Assembly (NCBI GenBank): GCA_009760855.2
Contig: WPIO01000029.1
Coordinates: 3,936,001 to 4,000,000, forward strand
Length of the DNA: 64,000 bases
Source: Cristatella mucedo
Lineage: Eukaryota; Bryozoa; Phylactolaemata; Cristatellidae
Direction of reading: 5' to 3'
Below the pieces are notes generated by a model. It was not told where the DNA came from. It saw only the letters and a program-made list of their open reading frames with translations, and searched no databases. A program made the translations under genes and the position numbers. Of this stretch, positions 32,537-41,935 are shown piece by piece. The number at the start of each line of letters is the position of its first letter. The first letter of the stretch is position 1.

Positions 32537-32867
32537 AGCGTGAATAACTTACAGAACGTCTCAGACACTTAAACCCAAAAGTAAATGTACCAGCTTTTTG
32601 CCCGTTATCTACGATCGAGTCACTTGGGTAGCTTAAAAAAATGAAAGCAGCCAACATGAGAAGAGCCTACCGTCTGCTTTCCCACGGTTAAATGGGAATG
32701 TCCACAACAGAAATACCTACGGCGATTGGGGCCTACTGAAGCCATGACGTCCAGTCGGTGGGGCTTACGGTGCTCAGGGCTTAGGGCCAAGTTAGACAGG
32801 TCAATTCGGCAATTCTGCCATCTTATCCCGACTTCACGAAAATTGTGTTTCCCACAATCCTAGGGAC
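32537..32867. other. No recognised feature
   Basis: Unique-looking sequence between a SINE and a LINE-B end; nothing recognised. Confidence 0.4.
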
Positions 32868-33102
32868 AGCGGTCCTGAGCTGCTACTTCAATGCTACTCA
32901 CTACCTCGGCTGCTCTCCTGACTCTGCTATGCTTCCCACTTTTTCTCTTTTGCCTGAGACGAAGTCTGTTGGCTACCGAATGCGTACCGAAAGCCGCTCA
33001 GGCTATGAGTTCGCTATACAAATTCTCCTGCGTAACACCAACGTGGTCCTTATGACTTTATGGAGTTACAGATCGAGATACACTGCATTACATTACATTA
33101 CC
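32868..33102 (+). mobile_element. LINE-B 3' end copy
   Basis: Starts at CAGCGGTCCTGAGCTGC in the LINE-B 3' region and ends with GGAGTTACAGATCGAGATAC and a (CATTA)3-type tail at 33087-33101. 5'-truncated. Confidence 0.9.
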
Positions 33103-33157
33103 TGGACTTTGTGGAGTTACAGACGGAGATGCATTACATCTCCAGCCGCCAGGCTTC
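33103..33157 (+). mobile_element. Second, shorter LINE-B 3' end
   Basis: GACTTTGTGGAGTTACAGACGG and GATGCATTACA repeat the last ~35 bases of LINE-B directly after the first tail, then run into unrelated sequence. Confidence 0.75.
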
Positions 33158-33333
33158 GAGTGTTCGGAGTATGATCTTCTGGGTGCTGGGACAAACAGCC
33201 GGACCCGAAGCCGGGTTGCTGCAGTCGGGCTGACATCTTGGCCCTCCATGGTCGTACCAGATACGAGTCACCTCATCTAAACAGGCTTTATCACACGGCA
33301 GTTTGCCAGTCTGCGAACCATAGCAAGCCAAAA

Positions 33334-33382
33334 CCCTAAACCCTAAACCCTAAACCCTAAACCCTAAACCCTAAACCCTAAA
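33334..33382. repeat. Seven-unit CCCTAAA array (telomere-like)
   Basis: Seven perfect CCCTAAA units preceded by AAA. This is the plant/Arabidopsis-type telomere repeat, one base longer than the usual animal TTAGGG unit. It lies inside LINE-B tail debris and is flanked on the right by a second copy of the CATTA-type sequence. Confidence 0.95.
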
Positions 33383-33408
33383 CACACTGCATTACATTAC
33401 ATTACCTG

Positions 33409-33875
33409 ATTCCAATTCGGATCCTTACCCGTTTGAATATGAGTGGTTTGCTACCTAATCATCGCGGGCAAGTGACTAATACTTTCTTTTTTCTTTTCCC
33501 TTCGTAAGAGGGCAGGAACGATGGGTCAGATGCTAATAACAGATCAAAATTATGCATTGATGCTTCAAGCCACAGTAGATGCTACACTTGCTATTCATGC
33601 AAACGCGGGTATAGGGGATGGAGGATTACGTCAGCAGCTGTACCATCACCGGGAGCTGACGGAGAGAGGTCAGCTTAATGTAGCCGTTTGTACACTCAAT
33701 ATCACCACCTACACCTCTGGCCTCCTTTTTTGGTCGGAGGCAAAAACCACCATCGGGGCATGCAGTGGAGGTGCCGGGATTTTCAGTTGGCGGAAAGCCA
33801 GAGCGGCGGCTGCCCGCCATATTGAAAGTATGTGACCACTCCTCGCCTCCATTGCGGCCACTTTTTTTTATCAAC
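33409..33875. other. Unassigned; overlapping frames on both strands
   Basis: A 104-codon plus frame (33521-33835) and an 83-codon minus frame (33626-33877) cover the same bases. Neither shows a known domain. CpG content rises near 33760-33850. Confidence 0.25.
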
Positions 33876-35045
33876 ATAATAAGATAATAATAATAGATTT
33901 GTATCGTGCCCCCGGAGAATTCAATCTCTTTTCAGGGACTTTAAGTAGGCTGCAAAAGAAGCATGTAAATATGGTTAGAGATGGCGTGCACAACGATAAG
34001 TAAATATAATTAATTTGCATACCGCCCTTAGAAATTCTAATCAGGTGCTTCACACATGGCACGGGGGTCTAGCCCACGACATTAGTCATCAAGTACATTT
34101 GCCTTGATCTTAGTCGAGGCAAGGACCTAAACCACTGGCCCAAACCGGCGTTGCACAAAAGACACGCACAGTTCAACTCACAAGGACACAGCAGGCTGTG
34201 AGGAACAGGTGCACTTTTATTATCTAGTTATGTGCCGTCAAGTCAGGGAATTTCGTGATGTCGGTCGCGAGTAAGCTCCAGGCTTTGGAAACATAAGAAC
34301 ACAGAAGCACAGTCTTCAATGGATCTGAGGCTGGTTCGAGGGACTGCTACACGACTTCAGTCAGAAGAACAGATGGTACGCTGCCTAGTCGTTTGTGGAG
34401 TAGTTAAAATACTAAATCTGGATCGAGAATAAAAGAATGTAAAAGCGAGTTACACAATCTTAAAGTCGATACTTTGCTTGATTGAGAGCCATTGCAGGTC
34501 GGGTAAAAGTGTCGTGATGTAGCATCGGCTACGCTAACGATATACCAGTCTGGCTGCGGAGTTGTTCGCCAACTGTAAACGCCTGATTGCACAGGCCGGT
34601 AGACCACCAAGCAGGGAGTTACAGAAGCCGAGAAGGGATGTCACTCAAGCATGAACCACTTGGATGTGGTATCTCTGTTTAAGCTGGCCAAAGTTTTTGT
34701 AATATTATTTATCTGTAACCAGACGTAGTTGCTGGTCGAGCTTATGTGGTCGTCTAGTGAACGTTCATTTTCGAATAGGACACCCACATGTTGTGCTGAG
34801 GCTGCAGGAGATATGCTGCAGAACCAATTTTGAGGGAAAGGTTTTCCTATTTCTATGCACAACCATTTTTGTCCACAAATAATAAGTTGGTTTCAGCGGC
34901 ATTCAATTTGAAAAAGGTTTGTCACCATTCAAGTGCGAATGTCCAAAACACACGTATCAAGGGTGTCAAGAGAGCTCGGCGTGATGCAAGATAAGAAAGT
35001 ATCAAAGCACAGGTACAGCTGCATGTCATCCGTATATAAATGGGT
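33876..35045 (-). mobile_element. LINE-A-like copy, diverged, carrying a nested SINE-A
   Basis: AAT-rich tail at 33880-33900, diverged stem-loop, then the C-terminal region in reverse: the AFTSY-type region at ~34240-34330, HWLPVKQR-type coding (AATGGCTCTCAATCAAGCAA) near 34480-34495, the SRL-FCNSLLGGLPACAI region at ~34580-34650 and the SARYLGV-like region near 34770-34800, up to the FHFYADD-flanking sequence near 35010-35040. A SINE-A is inserted at about 34002-34156. Confidence 0.78.
34002..34156 (-). mobile_element. SINE-A copy nested in a LINE
   Basis: Head at GCCGGTTTGGGCCAGTGGTTTAGG on the minus strand, box B-like GTGGGCTAGACCC near 34068-34080, an eroded 3' stem-loop, and an end near AAATTAATTATAT. 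It interrupts the 3' UTR of the surrounding LINE-A-like copy, so it is younger than that copy. Confidence 0.82.
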
Positions 35046-35173
35046 GAGCGTGATGGCACACTATTTAAGGCGCTTGCTTGTCACCACCTCGGTCCCGAGA
35101 TCGGGGATTCGAATCCTGCGGTGGGTGATTCTTTATCGCCGCTGCAAGTGCTGGTTAAAGCCGTAAAGGCTCA
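35046..35173 (+). mobile_element. SINE-B copy, 3'-shortened
   Basis: Sense strand. Box A region GATGGCACACTATTTAAGG, box B GGGGATTCGAATCCTG, body GGTGATTCTTTATCGCC, cut off at GTAAAGGCTC. The usual 3' end (CGCTATACAAAAAGAGGCTG) is missing, and the LINE-B tail begins immediately. Confidence 0.88.
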
Positions 35174-35466
35174 TAAAATGTAATGTATCTCCGTCTGTAG
35201 ATCCACAAAGTCATAATGACCATGTCGTTGTTACGCAGGAGAATTTTTATAGCGAACTCATAGCCTGAGCGGCTTTTGGTACGCATTCGGTAGCCAACAG
35301 ACTTCATCCCACGCAACAAAGAGAAAGTGGGAAGCATAGCAGAGTCAGGAGAGCAGCTGAGGTAGTGAGTAGCGTGGAATTAGCATCTCAGGACCGCTGA
35401 AAAGGATGGGCAATAGTCGGTAGTAGGAGAGTAGTTGTCGTTGAGTAAGAAGTGTGGAAGCGAGTT

Positions 35467-36985
35467 TCACATTCTAGAACCTGCAGAGCTAAAGCTTCTG
35501 TCGCCAACGGTCTTTAAGCGGAGGAATGGAACAGCTAATTTAATGTCCACACAGGACCTGAGGGCGCGAACAGGCTGAAACTGATGCAGCAGTTCAGCTA
35601 GGTATGAAGGAGCCAAGCCGTGGCGGGCCTTGTGGGTCAGCGTAAGAACTTTGCTCTGTATCCTTTGCTCAACCGGCATCCATCCTAGCTCTTTTAGTAA
35701 AGGAGACGCGTGCTCAAGCCGCTGGGACTTGAAGACTAGCCTTGCAGCCATATTCATAGTCTGCTGCAGTGGCCTAATAGCTTTCTTTGGCAGCCCAGCC
35801 AAAAGGGAATTACAATAATGAAGCCGAGACAGAACTAAAGAGCTAGTTAAATTTTTTACAAGCAACTGTGGGAGACAGCTCCTAATCTTGGATAGGGGTC
35901 GGATGTGATGGCTAGCTGTAGAAGCAGTCTTCTGAATGAAGCTTTTAAAATTGAGGCAGCTGTCGAAAACGACACCTAAATTTTGAGCTCGTGGTGATGG
36001 TTGCACAACAGCATCACCTATTAGAAGTGCAAAGCCTTTTAATTCAGCCACACGCTTAGGGTGTCCTATGAGCAGCAGTTCGGTTTTATCGTCATTTAAT
36101 TTCAGGAAGTTTTCCGACATCCAGGATGGATTATCGGCAAGGCAAGCATTCAGTTTCTCAGTTGCCTCAGCAGATTCAGACGGTTTCAATGACAAATACA
36201 ACTGAGTATCGTAAGCACGGAAGTGATATCTTATTCCCTGGGCCTTAATCACTTTTCCCAGAGGTTGTGTATAAATGGAGAACAGCAAGGGATCGAGTAC
36301 AGACCCACGAGGGACTCCACAGTCAACCCTTCTCGTGTGTGAGACCTGACCCCCACACGACACGGATTGAACACGATCACACAAGTACGATTTAAACCAC
36401 GCCAGTGCTTCGTCTGCCAGACCGATCGTTGTTCTCAATCGTTCAAGCAGAACCTCGGGATCAATGGTGTCAAAGGCAACAGACAGATCTAGCAGGCAGT
36501 GACATTCCCGTCGTCGTTGCCACGTAGAATGTCATTGTTAACACGGAGGAGAGCAGTTTCAGTGGAGTGCTACCTCTTGATCTCCGATTGAAATGTTTCT
36601 GACATTCCATTATTTTCAATATGTTCAACCAGCTGCTTAGCAACAATTTTTGCAAGAATCTTTGATATGAAAGGAAGAAGGGAAACTGGGCGATAGTTGG
36701 AAAGGACCTCTCTGTCTAATCCAGGCTTTTTAACAATGGGTCAAACGATTGCCGATTTGAAGGACTTGGGGACGACTCCTTTTCCCAAAGAAGCATAACA
36801 AATCTTGGTTAGGGCAGGGCTAAGTTGGTCTGCTAGTGAAGACCACAGAGATGAGGGTATAGGGTCTTCAGGAGACGAACTCTTTTTGCTAGACCTTATT
36901 AAGGTATCCACATCGCATGCAGAAACATCGGAGAACCTTTTAAGGAAGGTCACAGGTTGTGGAACCACAATTGCTTTAGTCGGAG
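35467..36985 (-). pseudogene. LINE-B reverse transcriptase, broken
   Basis: RT coding in several frames. From the N-terminal side: SSPEDPIPSSLW and SLGKGVVPKSFKSAIV (36741-36968) end at a stop; a segment with the SNYRPVSLLPF block lies near 36660-36710; a 61-codon piece is at 36470-36655; and a 323-codon stretch at 35467-36438 carries GVPRGSVLDP (normally GVPQGSVLGP) and FRAYDTQLY in place of FYADDTQLY. The first catalytic aspartate is therefore a tyrosine, and the protein could not polymerise even if the frame were intact. The C-terminal region from CNSLLAGLPKKAI to SFSSAGSRM is well kept. Not functional. Confidence 0.88.
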
Positions 36986-37317
36986 GGGCTTAATGGAACC
37001 ACGAATGTGCAAACTATTTTCTGTAAAGAAGGCTGAAAGCTTTTCGGCTGAGCCCTAACTATCTGAGGAGTCAGACCTCACTGCATTGGCCAGTAAGTGG
37101 TTTACTGTCTTATAAATCTGTTTAGTGTCCAACTGGCAGGAATTCAGCTTTCGAATGAAAAAAGAAGCCCTGGTTTTTGTAAGCTTTCGGGTGTAAACTC
37201 GAAGGAAGTCTTTGAAATTGACTAGATCTGCATCAGACCCCGATTTCTCGAAACGACTTCAAGCCTGCACTTAACCCGGCGCATCTTTATAAGTTTTTTT
37301 GAAAATTGAAAGGAATC

Positions 37318-38535
37318 TCAATGACTTTGAACACAGATAGAATGAACAGGAGCATGCTTGTCAAGAGCACTCCTGAGTGTCATGTTCATTGCATCAGCGA
37401 GGGTATCGAGGCTGCCGGTCGAGTCTGAATGCAGATCAAGAAGACCTGCATCGCAAACAGATTTCAAAAACTTGTCCATGTCAATGCTTTGTAAGTTACG
37501 TCGTTTGAAAAGTTCGACATTACCCTGTACGTACAAGGGAGCAGGAACTGTAAACGATACCGAGCAATGATCTGTGAGGGTCAGTGGGCACACCACAAGG
37601 TCCGTGGGGAGAACATCCTTAGTGATCACGAGATCTAGAATGTGGCCACCGATGTGGATGCTATGATTAACGTGTTCGGCCAAACAAAAATTCTCCAGAC
37701 AGTCAAGAAATGAGAGGACATGGCTGTTGCTAGGGTTGTCAACGTGAATATTGAAGTCTCCTACAATCAGTAACGGCCTGTCACACACAAATATTTTAGC
37801 GAGGAACTCTGAAAACTCCTCTATAAACAAGTTTAGACAGCCAGAAGGAGGCCGGTACTTCACAACAGTGAGAGGCATTGTCTTTGATGAAGACCTGATT
37901 GCAACAGATTCAAACGATGGCCCATGCGAGAAACTGCACATTTTATAGCCAAACGATTCGCGAACAACTATTGCAACCCCGCCACCAACCTTGTCAGAAC
38001 GCATGGACTGATAGAATGAGAACCCGGGTGGAGTGGTCTCAGAAATACAGCTACTGGAACAAGGCGTCATCCAAATTTCGGTAAGCAGAAATGCATCTAG
38101 CTTCTCCTGGACCACCTGTTCGTGGATAAGTAACCCCTTGGTTTTTAGCGAGCGGACATTTAGTTGGCGGAATTTAAGAGGCTGTCCAACAACTAGGCGA
38201 CGGCGATAAAGTGGCTTGTATTCTCCGTTTGCTTCCGGCCCGGCGGACGAGGGCCCTTCGAATTTGAATTGGACCTTGGTAACGGCCGTCGGACGACGTT
38301 TCACAACGTGCTGGGCTACGGCGGGTGGGCTACTAACGCAACAAGTACTATTCAGCGCTTGAAACTTACGGGTCGTAGGTTTGATAGCCAAGCAGCTGAT
38401 AGCGAGAACGCAGGATGCAGGAAGGTTCTCACTGACACGCCGGAGAAGGCCCGCCGGTAGGTATCGACTAATGGAGACATCGCACCTTATGCTAAGCACG
38501 TCCTGTTTTGAGTAGCATATCCGAGGACAGCTCAT
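37318..38535 (-). CDS. LINE-B apurinic-type endonuclease ORF (405 residues)
   Basis: N-terminal part of the LINE-B protein, the endonuclease that nicks target DNA to prime reverse transcription. Residues 1-115 have no assigned domain and are rich in Arg and Ser. The endonuclease fold follows, with LNVRS (Asn 126), LLTEIW (Glu 153), GGGVAIVVRESF (about 184), VGDFNIHVDN (Asp 260, Asn 262), LDLVIT (Asp 301) and LTDHCSV (Asp 322, His 323), the expected catalytic set of the exonuclease-endonuclease-phosphatase family. The ATG at 38535 is the first in frame after AT-rich sequence. The frame ends in TGA before the RT part, so the normal EN-RT fusion is broken here. The endonuclease frame is intact over 405 codons while the RT is decayed. 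Confidence 0.88.
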   Translation of the reverse strand: MSCPRICYSKQDVLSIRCDVSISRYLPAGLLRRVSENLPASCVLAISCLAIKPTTRKFQALNSTCCVSSPPAVAQHVVKRRPTAVTKVQFKFEGPSSAGPEANGEYKPLYRRRLVVGQPLKFRQLNVRSLKTKGLLIHEQVVQEKLDAFLLTEIWMTPCSSSCISETTPPGFSFYQSMRSDKVGGGVAIVVRESFGYKMCSFSHGPSFESVAIRSSSKTMPLTVVKYRPPSGCLNLFIEEFSEFLAKIFVCDRPLLIVGDFNIHVDNPSNSHVLSFLDCLENFCLAEHVNHSIHIGGHILDLVITKDVLPTDLVVCPLTLTDHCSVSFTVPAPLYVQGNVELFKRRNLQSIDMDKFLKSVCDAGLLDLHSDSTGSLDTLADAMNMTLRSALDKHAPVHSICVQSH

Positions 38536-38625
38536 AAATAGTCACAGCGAAAATAGCAGCGGAATACCCGAAGGTATTACGGAGGGATCAAGTAAAGGTC
38601 AACACCACGCTAGGAGTCGCCCGAG

Positions 38626-38690
38626 GCCGCTCTGTCGCTATACAAAAAGAGGCTGTTAAATCAGCTAGTATTTATTTATTTATTTAAATG
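38626..38690 (+). mobile_element. SINE-B 3' end fragment
   Basis: CTCTGTCGCTATACAAAAAG, then AGGCTGTTAAATCAGCT and a (TTTA)n tail. Only the last ~65 bases of the family are present, abutting the 5' end of LINE-B. Confidence 0.85.
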
Positions 38691-38815
38691 AAAGCCTAGA
38701 CTGGGCTTAGCGATTGTATTGGTACGAGTGAAAGAATAGTTCGTGAAAAGAACTAAGCCAAACGCCGAGCCCCGCAGTACGCTGTAGCAGCTCCTCGGAG
38801 GTATGCAGCTTTATA
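38691..38815 (-). mobile_element. LINE-A RT fragment
   Basis: The minus strand matches the LINE-A region around GVPQGSVLGPVLFTVYTLPLAG (plus-strand words GAAAGCCTAGACTGGGCTTAG and AGCCCCGCAGTACGCT). Degenerate, no tail. Confidence 0.65.
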
Positions 38816-39155
38816 CGGCGTGCGAATCTCAAATCCTTCGGAGACCCTGCCTGTAGTTCGTATGCTCCCAAAGCGTGGAACTCACTTCTGACTGACGTCG
38901 CGACATCCCTTCGACTTGACGACATTTATGGTTAAAACGTACCTATTTATCACAGCTTTTATTGGGTTATTGTGACTCGTCATTTGCATACTTATGCGTG
39001 CTGACGCTGTGCATGTTACAACTAAACATATTTTCCATTTGGACACAATGCTTGTCGCATGTGACCATGTTATGCTTGCTGACTTGATGCATGCTACCAC
39101 ATATCATTTGATCATGCTTCCATTACAGAATATGTAAAAGTGCTCAGAAGCGAAA
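38816..39155 (+). mobile_element. LINE-A-like 3' end copy, diverged
   Basis: Sense strand. KSFGDPACSSYAPKAWNSLLTDVAT-like coding, then a 3' UTR with duplicated ATGTTATGCTTGCTGAC-type words, ending in a weak tail at ATGTAAAAGTGCTCAGAAGCG. It faces the preceding opposite fragment. Confidence 0.7.
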
Positions 39156-39289
39156 ACCAGCATCACCGTGTTCAATATCAGCCTTCGCCCGTAGACACGA
39201 GGCTGTTTGCTGTCTTTCGGAAGTCCTCCAACCTTTGTCCCTTGCTCGCACTGTTCCTTGGCACCCCATGGGTACTACTACTAATAGTA

Positions 39290-39412
39290 ATACAATTCAT
39301 TTGTATAGCACCATAAGAAAACTTAATCTCGATTCAGGCGCTTTACATATGCCACGGGGCTCGAGCCCACGACCTCGGTCAGACCTTGATCGCCTTAACC
39401 ACTGGGGGTAAA
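39290..39412 (-). mobile_element. SINE-A copy, shortened head
   Basis: 3' end at AATACAATTCATTTGTATAGC (plus-strand view), stem-loop with one G-U pair (AGCGCC and GGTGCT), box B GTGGGCTCGAGCCCC near 39357-39371, and a head deleted by about 15 bases between GACCTTGATCG and CCTTAACCACTGG. Confidence 0.88.
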
Positions 39413-39839
39413 GGTTGACTACGAGCTAAGAGCGTGTAGCGTCACAAAAGAACAGTTGCCTTCATCTACTAGCGTTGGTCAGGTTCAGCCGATGCATCTT
39501 GGGTAAGTCTTGAGCAAGAGTAAGAGACACACCAAGGGCCGCCGCAAGTTTTGAATGCTGGCAGGCAGGGTTTATAAGTGAACCGGTTCATTAAAAAACC
39601 AGCTCCCGAGCAATGCTTTCCTGAGTAGTCTATTCTGTATGTGAAGCTTATCGCGAACCAAAACCGGACCAGAATTTATTAATTTTAATCTGCAATTGGT
39701 GCTGCCTATAATATACAGGATATATGCTATAACATGCAAGAGTCGGAAGACGAGCCAAATTTGAGGCGTGCTTGCTTCAATAACTGTTCATAGGGGGTAA
39801 TCCCTAGACGTGGAGTTAAGTTTACTTGTGATTTACTCT
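39413..39839. other. No recognised feature
   Basis: No repeat or gene recognised. A 69-codon minus frame at 39727-39936 has no known motif. Confidence 0.4.
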
Positions 39840-40082
39840 GCATGGACATGTTTTGGGAAATCCCGTCTAGAATGCTGTAACTCACTACATGCAGCTGCGC
39901 CTTTGGAATAAGGTGCTTACCTCCTCCATCAAGCATCGGATCGACTTCGAGGTTCTGTTGTTCACGTTTAGTTCACCTCGTTCTCTTGCTCCAGCCTACC
40001 TATCTGAAATACTTCCAGGTCAAGCTTCGCATCTTATCTCTTCTCATCGCATCTGCCGGCTCTTCCCACTCAAGTAGGCGAA
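39840..40082 (+). mobile_element. LINE-A-like fragment
   Basis: Sense strand, from the SRLECCNSLHAAAPLE-type region to IKHRIDFEVLLFTFSSPRSLAPAYLSEILPGQASH, the conserved C-terminal region, with an internal deletion near 39905-39925. No tail. Confidence 0.72.
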
Positions 40083-40215
40083 CTACGCCTGTTAGTAGAC
40101 TCATGCTAGTCTAAGCGCCAATAACAGCATCTTTAACGCGAGCCATTTTGATTTTGTGACCAAGTTTAACAGTCAGCATTGATTGCTCAGGAAAGCAGCG
40201 CACAAGAACGAGGTT

Positions 40216-40345
40216 TAATATAATAACAACATTTCCTGTGTCTCTAGCTCCCTAAGAGAACGTAGTCTCTATCCACGAGCTTGCCACTCACTGCAAGTGC
40301 ATCAGTAGCCAACGGCTAGGGACGACATGTACGGTAGCAAGAGAG
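40216..40345 (-). mobile_element. LINE 3' tail, diverged, with compensatory stem change
   Basis: AT tail then a stem-loop whose outer arms are AGCTC and GAGCT instead of AGCGC and GCGCT. Pairing is kept by a paired substitution. The remainder up to GGGACGACATG resembles the LINE-A/C 3' UTR. Confidence 0.7.
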
Positions 40346-40384
40346 CAAAAGCAACAAAATGATAAATAAATAATAAATCATAGC

Positions 40385-40546
40385 TGCTTAAACAGCATCT
40401 TTTTGTATAACGACAGAAGAGCCTTTACGGCTATCACCACCACTTGCAGTGGCGATAAAGGATCGCCCACCACAGGAATCGAACTCACGACCTCGGGACC
40501 GAGGTCATGAAAGCAACCACCTTACCCAGTGTGCCATCGTGATCAT
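40385..40546 (-). mobile_element. SINE-B copy
   Basis: Near-consensus minus-strand copy. Box A region GATGGCACACTGGGTAAGGTGG, box B GTGAGTTCGATTCCTG, body GGGCGATCCTTTATCGCC, and end CAAAAAGATGCTGTTTAAGC. Confidence 0.92.
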
Positions 40547-40821
40547 TCTTAGATCAGCACTCTAAAATAAACAGGAGGACACTCATGATCCCCTCCTGGC
40601 TATTAACACGCACTGAATAATGGACAGGTAGGCAAGAAAAGCTCCCTGGAAAAAGGCAAGTTCACCGCGGTGAAGGGACAGTTGACCGGAACAAATGTAC
40701 CTTTAGCTTAGACTTGATAAACGCATGGCCATTGGAGGTAAGTGACCATACCCGAAAGTGAGTTCCAGATTTTTCGTGAATACCAGCTGAAGTCTCGTTC
40801 ACCAAAATATTTCAATTGGGC

Positions 40822-40994
40822 GCGAGCCACGGCGAGAAGGTGCTCGCTCTTCACTACCAAGGTCATGGATTCGAATCCTGCCGTGGGAGATCCTATATTG
40901 CCGACTGCAAGCGGTGATAAGAGTCGTTAAGGCTCTTTTGACGTTGTATAAATAGGACTTATACAATTAGCTAATCTTTGTTTTATTTATTTAT
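40822..40994 (+). mobile_element. SINE-B copy nested in LINE-C
   Basis: Sense strand. Box A region near 40828-40842, box B ATGGATTCGAATCCTG, body GGAGATCCTATATTGCCG, end GTATAAATAGGACTTATACAATTAGCT and a (TTTA)n tail at 40980-40994. It splits LINE-C. Confidence 0.87.
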
Positions 40995-41703
40995 TATAGT
41001 GTTATGCTGAGGAGTGTGGATTCGAGAGAAAAAGGAGGTCGAACCGGTAGGTTGGTGCAAGCGAGTGAAGTGACCTGTAAACTAGACTTGAGATCGTCGT
41101 GAAATCAATTCAATTCTTGAACGGGAGCCAGTGCAGCTCAGACAGAAGCGGTGCAATACAAAAGCTGCGCCGTTGACTAGCAGCTGATTTTTGCATCGGA
41201 TGCAGACGGGGAGAGCCAGAGCCAGGACAACTGTATAAATGAAATCGCACTAATTTAGTCACAATTCCACAAATCGTGAATTAGCTTGGTTGTCGTACTC
41301 CCATCTAAGCATCTTGCGCTTATCTTGTCACGATTTTCCGAGCCCGGCAAAAAGGTGGACTCGACAGTGCACGGAATATGCTCATCCAACGGGAAGTCAT
41401 TTTGCAATAGTTCTGCCTCGATCACGTGTTGATGTCATGGAAGAGGTGCTAAGTGGACCAATCTTGAGGACTGGGCCTTTTGCATTTCAGATAATACTTG
41501 GTTTAAAAAAAAATATTAGGCTGGTATTATCATCAAACACCTTCAGGAAGTTAGTAGTCATCAAAACGTAAATGTTGTCGATGCAAGCAGAACGGGAATT
41601 AAGCGGGGCGGATGAGGAGAAAATCGCCAAAGCTTCGAGAGATAAGTAGAGCTGGATTTCATCGGTGTAGAAATGAAAGCCAATATTGCGTCTGGGAGTG
41701 ACA

Positions 41704-41708
41704 TTGGC

Positions 41709-41802
<94 letters not shown>
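41704..41802. repeat. (GA)n microsatellite inside LINE-C
   Basis: About 45 GA units with one early interruption (GAGAGAAAGAGAG). It lies between the YADD-region and the GVPQGS-region coding of LINE-C, where the normal LINE has AAGAGGGAGAGTATA. That purine-rich stretch is the probable seed. Confidence 0.92.
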
Positions 41803-41804
<2 letters not shown>

Positions 41805-41935
41805 AGAGAGTGAAAAAGTGGGCCTAAGAGGGAACCTGGAGGTAGTCCATACTTGAAGGACTCCCCAGATAATCTACAGCCGTTGACAAATACACACTGA
41901 CATCTCTAACTGCGATGGGAGCTTTCGCAAATTAG

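Larger units (their letters stand above)
33080..33408. repeat. 25-bp direct repeats flanking a 279-bp segment
   Basis: Identical 25-base sequences (ACACTGCATTACATT... ending CCTG) lie at 33080-33104 and 33384-33408. Between them lie the short second LINE-B end, ~180 bases of unassigned DNA and the CCCTAAA array. The layout resembles a target-site duplication around an insertion, or a slipped/template-switched LINE-B product. Confidence 0.85.
35174..38625 (-). mobile_element. LINE-B, nearly full coding length
   Basis: The longest LINE in the window. It has a pentamer tail (TAATG-type, plus-strand view) at 35174, a 3' UTR of about 280 bases, a broken RT region (35467-36985), a broken linker (36986-37317), an intact endonuclease ORF (37318-38535) and a short 5' flank to about 38625, where a SINE-B tail lies. 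It is an L2/CR1-type element distinct from LINE-A. Copies or fragments occur at 23988, 32868, 47912, 49203, 53737, 57105 and 58548. Confidence 0.92.
40640..41935 (-). mobile_element. LINE-C (diverged L2-like) with nested SINE-B and GA repeat
   Basis: Minus-strand copy related to LINE-A but clearly diverged. The AFSRYS-type C-terminal region lies near 40740-40810, then a SINE-B insertion, then HWLPFKNRI-type coding (GAACGGGAGCCAGTGCAG) near 41117-41135, the ANFLKVFDDNTSL region near 41530-41560, the GFHFYTDEIQLYLS block (YADD region, plus-strand ATTTCATCGGTGTAGAAATGAAAGCC) near 41655-41680, and the PQGSLLGPLFTLYT-like block near 41815-41845. Stops throughout. Confidence 0.72.

Noticed and set aside
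33334-33382. A true chromosome end
   Set aside because: Only seven units, embedded between LINE-B sequences with DNA continuing on both sides, so it is interstitial.
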